Positions 31,503-34,738 of a stretch of 34,738 nucleotides of DNA are shown here, one piece after another (the first letter of the stretch is position 1; each line of letters opens with the position of its first letter). The notes under the pieces were generated by a model. That model searched no databases. It saw nothing but the letters and a program-made list of their open reading frames with translations, and was not told the origin of the DNA. The translations under genes were made by a program, and so were the position numbers. The stretch comes from an uncultured Prevotellaceae bacterium (lineage in GTDB: Bacteria; Bacteroidota; Bacteroidia; Bacteroidales; Bacteroidaceae), in contig OMZS01000031.1 in the NCBI GenBank assembly GCA_900315565.1, forward strand, positions 1 through 34,738, written 5' to 3'.

Positions 31503-34199
31503 ATGAATTGGAAAAAGAATACTGTTGGCCTGTTGGCAGCTATATTGTGCTTACAGGCCCTGCCCGTTTCCTCGCAGACAGTCACGAAGGAGAGGGCGTT
31601 AGAAAAAGCGAGCCGGTTTGTGGCCTCTGCCCAGTTTGGGAGCACGGCCATGAGCAAAGCCCCGCGCAAAGCAGCACGGCTGACGCTTGCCAACAACAGC
31701 GAAGACTACTACATCTTCAACGACGAGCAGAACGGGGGCTACGTCGTGGTGGGTGGCGACGAGCGCCAAGGCGTGCTGGGATACTCGCCCGACGGACATT
31801 TCGACGCGGAGAACGTCAGCAGCAGCTTCAGATGGTTGCTCGATGGCATTGCCAGGCAGACCCAAGACCTGCGCGCTCATCCCGGAAAGCCGCTGGATGC
31901 GCCCAAGAAAGCATCGGCTACGCCCATAGATCCGCTGTTGAAAAGCAAGTGGGGACAGGGCGAGCCTTACAACACCATGTGCCCCAAGTACGACGGGAAA
32001 TACAGCCTCACGGGCTGTGTGCCCACGGCTGCCGCCCAGGTGATGTACTACCACAAATGGCCGAAGAAGGGACAGGGCAGCACCAGCTACGATTGGAATG
32101 GTGCTCACTACTCGGCCGACTTTAGCAAATCAACCTATCAGTGGGACCAGATGTTGGCTGAATATACCAGCTCGAGCAGCAAAGCGTCGAAAGACGCGGT
32201 GGCCCTGCTGCTCAAGGACGTGGGATATGCTTACCATACGTTCTACGGATTAACCGATAGTGGTGCTACGTTTGGGGGAGAACCGCTCATCAACTTCTTT
32301 GATTACGACAAGAGCATGCGCATGATTCCGAGGAATTTTTGCAATCAGGAGGCCTACAACAGCATCATTACTGATGAGCTGAAAGCCAAACGTCCAGTAC
32401 TTCTGAGCGGAGGCAGCCCCACGGGGGCACACGCCATGGTCATCGACGGAATGGACAAAAACGGCTTCTTCCATATCAATTTCGGTTGGGATGGCAATAG
32501 TAACGACTATTTTGCCACTTCGGCTATCTACTATAATAAGGGGCAGCTAATAATTGTTGGTATCAAAAAGAACGAGGGCGGCAAAAAGAGCTACTCTTTC
32601 TGCTCAAACAAGGATTTCGAGTATGTGCCCGAAACAAAGGCTCTGACGCTGAACTGGGGCTTTCAGTTGTATGACATCAACAGAAGCAATGATAAAATCT
32701 ATTCGGCGCTGGCTATAGAGAACAAAAAAACGCACGACATCATCTATGACAATGAGCGGGAGTGGTGTGCCAACGACTTCTTCCTGTCGAAGGAGTTGCC
32801 CGACGGCGAGTATATGGTTTATCCCGTAGGGCGTGCTGACAAAAACAGTGCGTGGCAGAAGTTCCTGTTCTACGACCACAGACAGGAATATGTTGACCTG
32901 AAAGTGGCCAACAAGGTGAAGACCTTCTCCAACAACCATATTTACAATGGACTGCAGGACGGGGCTTACGAGATAGGTGGTATCTTCTATTTCCTCGACT
33001 TCAAGACACGTGAGGCCACCGTCACCTTCAAGAACGATAAATATGCCTCATATACTGGAAATGTAACCATCCCGTCGCACGTGAAATACCAGAACACCGA
33101 TTTCACCGTGACTGCCATTGGCGATGACGCCTTCCTGGAGAGCAACTTCGGTGTGCTCACCATTCCCAATACAGTGAAAAGCATCATAGGCTTCGGCTTT
33201 GCTACGGCAGAAAAAGTGGTGTTCGAAGCAGGCAGCAAGCTGGAGACTATCGGAGGACTCTGTTTTAATTCCTTCGGAACCAGAGACATGGAGATGAACT
33301 TGCCGGAAGGACTGACCTTCTTGCCTTCTCATATCTTCCAAAGCAGCAGGATGACATGGTTCTCGCTGCCCTCAACGCTCAAAACCATAGAGGGCACACC
33401 GTTCAACTACGCTTGGAATCTGCGCTATCTGGTGATGAACAATCCGAAACCAGTGGAAGTGAACAACGACTTTATCACGGGCATCGACCTGTCGATGTGT
33501 ACGCTCTATGTGCCCAAAGGATGCGTCAGCACTTATAAGAATGCCAATGTGTGGAAAAAGTTCGGACAGATTAAGGAGATAGAGGAAACAGCCACGGTGG
33601 ACGGCGTGAAATACATCCTGCATGAAAACAACAAGACTGCCACTGTGCTCAACGGATGCTGCACAAAGAAAGCCAATGTGACGATTCCCTCTGAGATTTC
33701 TAAAAATGGTAAGAAATACAAGGTAACTGAGGTGGGTCCATTCGCATTTGTAGCGCAACAGTTTGAGACGGTGAACTTGCCATCTACGGTCACATTCCTG
33801 GGCGAAGCCTGCATTTACGACATTGAATATACTTTTTATCCAAAGAAGCTCTTGCTTAGACAGAGCACACCACCCGATGTGGCCGACTCGAAATATGCAG
33901 GTAAGGAGGGATTCAAGCGTTTCTTCTTCTACGATGATGAGACGTTATTGTTCTATTCAGACATTGAACTTCATGTGCCAGTGGGCTGCAAGGCCAAGTA
34001 TAAGGCACACTCCTTCTGGGGGAAATTCAAGAATATTATTGAAGACAATACGATGGGCATCGGTGGCATCACTTACGAGCCCGAACGCCACAGTCAGGCC
34101 ATCTACACCCTCAGCGGAGTGAAACTCAACACCACCGACCTCAATTCTCTGCCCAAGGGCATCTACATTCAGGGCGGCCGCAAGGTGCTGGTGAAGTAG
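31503..34199 (+). CDS. Secreted C10 (streptopain-like) cysteine protease with BspA-type repeats
   Basis: This 898-residue protein has a signal peptide (cleavage near PVSSQ, residue 25). A propeptide of about 120 residues contains NGGYVVVGGDERQGVLGYS, as in the SpeB/interpain prodomain. The catalytic domain has the nucleophile C172 in SLTGCVPTAAAQVMYYHKWP, the His H310 in GAHAMVIDGMD and Trp 329 in HINFGWDGNSNDYF. This is the C10 family catalytic pattern. After about residue 510, repeats of the LRR_5/BspA type begin (VTIPSHV, AIGDDAFLES, LTIPNTVKSIIG, LETIGGLCF). A tail IYTLSGVKLNTTDLNSLPKGIYIQGGRKVLVK resembles that of the LRR protein upstream. It probably degrades host or environmental protein at the surface, with the repeats aiding binding. 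Confidence 0.88.
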   Translation: MNWKKNTVGLLAAILCLQALPVSSQTVTKERALEKASRFVASAQFGSTAMSKAPRKAARLTLANNSEDYYIFNDEQNGGYVVVGGDERQGVLGYSPDGHFDAENVSSSFRWLLDGIARQTQDLRAHPGKPLDAPKKASATPIDPLLKSKWGQGEPYNTMCPKYDGKYSLTGCVPTAAAQVMYYHKWPKKGQGSTSYDWNGAHYSADFSKSTYQWDQMLAEYTSSSSKASKDAVALLLKDVGYAYHTFYGLTDSGATFGGEPLINFFDYDKSMRMIPRNFCNQEAYNSIITDELKAKRPVLLSGGSPTGAHAMVIDGMDKNGFFHINFGWDGNSNDYFATSAIYYNKGQLIIVGIKKNEGGKKSYSFCSNKDFEYVPETKALTLNWGFQLYDINRSNDKIYSALAIENKKTHDIIYDNEREWCANDFFLSKELPDGEYMVYPVGRADKNSAWQKFLFYDHRQEYVDLKVANKVKTFSNNHIYNGLQDGAYEIGGIFYFLDFKTREATVTFKNDKYASYTGNVTIPSHVKYQNTDFTVTAIGDDAFLESNFGVLTIPNTVKSIIGFGFATAEKVVFEAGSKLETIGGLCFNSFGTRDMEMNLPEGLTFLPSHIFQSSRMTWFSLPSTLKTIEGTPFNYAWNLRYLVMNNPKPVEVNNDFITGIDLSMCTLYVPKGCVSTYKNANVWKKFGQIKEIEETATVDGVKYILHENNKTATVLNGCCTKKANVTIPSEISKNGKKYKVTEVGPFAFVAQQFETVNLPSTVTFLGEACIYDIEYTFYPKKLLLRQSTPPDVADSKYAGKEGFKRFFFYDDETLLFYSDIELHVPVGCKAKYKAHSFWGKFKNIIEDNTMGIGGITYEPERHSQAIYTLSGVKLNTTDLNSLPKGIYIQGGRKVLVK

Positions 34200-34301
34200 C
34201 CTTCCTGCACTGATGGTCAGGAAAGAAATAGGAATAATTGCAAAGGCTTTTATCAACTTGGGGGCGTGGACATCATTGTCCGCGCTCCCCTATTTTTCCC
34301 C

Positions 34302-34382
34302 CCTGTTACTGCGAGATTTTTCCCTGTTACTGCGAGATTTATCCCTGTTACCGCAAGATGTTTTCCTGTTACCGCGAATTAC
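34302..34382 (+). repeat. Four 21-bp tandem repeats
   Basis: CCTGTTACTGCGAGATTT-like units start at 34302, 34323, 34344 and 34365 with an exact 21-bp period. The first two are almost identical, the later two drift (CCTGTTACCGCAAGATG, CCTGTTACCGCGAATT). The same CCTGTTACCG word occurs once at about 14983. Confidence 0.8.
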
Positions 34383-34508
34383 AAAAATAGTTTCCGACGT
34401 TACGTCCAAATTCTCTAGAAAATTTCGTCCCATTTCCTTACTTTATTTTTCCCGTCCGCGCAATGCCATTTTCATCTCCCGGCGCTACGATGAAAATCTC
34501 CAGCCTGA

Positions 34509-34721
34509 ATTTTCACTTCGTTCAAGGCACTCCTCATAGTAACGCAAGGCGCCAGCCGCTCCCCTCCCCTCAAGGGGAGGGGTCAGGGGTGGGGTCTGTA
34601 ATATCGCTATTTCGCGAGAACAATACTGACCCCACCCCGGCCTACGGCCACCCCTCCCCTACAGGGGCGGGGATCGGCTGGCGCATCGGAAGGCTGAGGA
34701 GTGGCTTGACGAAGTGAAAAA
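34509..34721 (-). mobile_element. MITE-like repeat copy 2, complete with terminal inverted repeats
   Basis: The element starts ATTTTCACTTCGTTCAAG and ends with its inverted counterpart (CTTGACGAAGTGAAAAAT). Inside each end, the GCGCCAGCC sequence is also inverted. Terminal inverted repeats are therefore about 50 bp. The interior has two G/C-rich hairpins and matches copy 1 (14775-14941) in reverse orientation. Length is about 213 bp and there is no transposase gene. Confidence 0.65.
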
Positions 34722-34738
34722 TACAAACTGGATCATTT

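Larger units (their letters stand above)
34200..34738. other. Gene-free end of window with two repeat systems
   Basis: No coding sequence is supported; the 84- and 108-codon frames run through repeats. There is a possible small hairpin CTTCCTG...CAGGAAAG at 34201-34230, then four 21-bp repeats from 34302 and the MITE-like element from 34509. Between 34385 and 34500 the sequence is A/T- and C-rich with a TCTAGAAAATTT word shared with the 85-bp repeats at 14583. Confidence 0.65.

Noticed and set aside
34213-34539. 108-codon frame after the protease gene
   Set aside because: It is the translation of the 21-bp tandem repeats and has no signal, domain or promoter.

Overview
The window looks like chromosome from a Prevotella-type member of the Bacteroidales. 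Supporting signs: several genes have the Bacteroidetes -7 promoter element TAnnTTTG, in two cases with TTTG exactly 20 bases upstream; the carbamoyltransferase is of the N-succinyl/N-acetylornithine type; and families typical of this group are present (DUF4923-like lipoprotein, C10 peptidase with BspA-type repeats, stand-alone DUF4369-like lipoprotein, membrane-bound AraC-type regulators). I saw no rRNA, tRNA or CRISPR array.

Layout. 1-900: an AbiE-type toxin-antitoxin pair on the minus strand, toxin cut by the window edge. 1.2-8.7 kb: a plus-strand operon A1-B1-C-A2-B2. A is a polytopic membrane protein with a helical, TPR-like C-terminal region. B is a lipoprotein with a conserved CxxCH (heme-c type) motif followed by a TolB-like propeller. 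C is a small DUF4369-like lipoprotein. 8.9-12.6 kb: minus-strand arginine operon argR, GNAT acetyltransferase, argG, pspC-like gene, argC, behind a clear promoter with a candidate ArgR box. 12.8-14.3 kb: a DUF4923-like lipoprotein and a Bax-inhibitor-1 membrane protein, both minus. 14.3-15.2 kb: gene-free, with 85-bp tandem repeats and a damaged copy of a MITE-like repeat. 15.2-23.3 kb: plus-strand run argD, proC, a LolA-like gene, XRE-cupin regulator, acyl-CoA ligase, proB, proA, argF'. 23.4-28.5 kb: a membrane-anchored AraC-type regulator, a putative small RNA, then a third A3-B3 pair followed by a second membrane-bound AraC-type regulator. 28.7-34.2 kb: two large secreted proteins, one with a leucine-rich repeat array and one C10 cysteine protease with BspA-type repeats. 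34.2-34.7 kb: 21-bp tandem repeats and a complete MITE-like element, inverted relative to the first copy.

How the genes fit together. The two amino-acid blocks supply much of the glutamate-to-arginine and glutamate-to-proline pathways. argB, the deacylase, argH and carAB are not in the window. Ser at position 90 of ArgF' predicts N-succinylated intermediates. The GNAT protein in the argR operon is a good candidate for the otherwise missing N-acylglutamate synthase.

The most promising undescribed system is the A-B module, present three times in 26 kb. A membrane protein with a large soluble domain is always followed by a CxxCH-propeller lipoprotein. Two copies sit in tandem around protein C, and the third is tied to membrane-bound AraC-type regulators. 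Its function cannot be read from sequence; an envelope redox or heme-handling role is inference.
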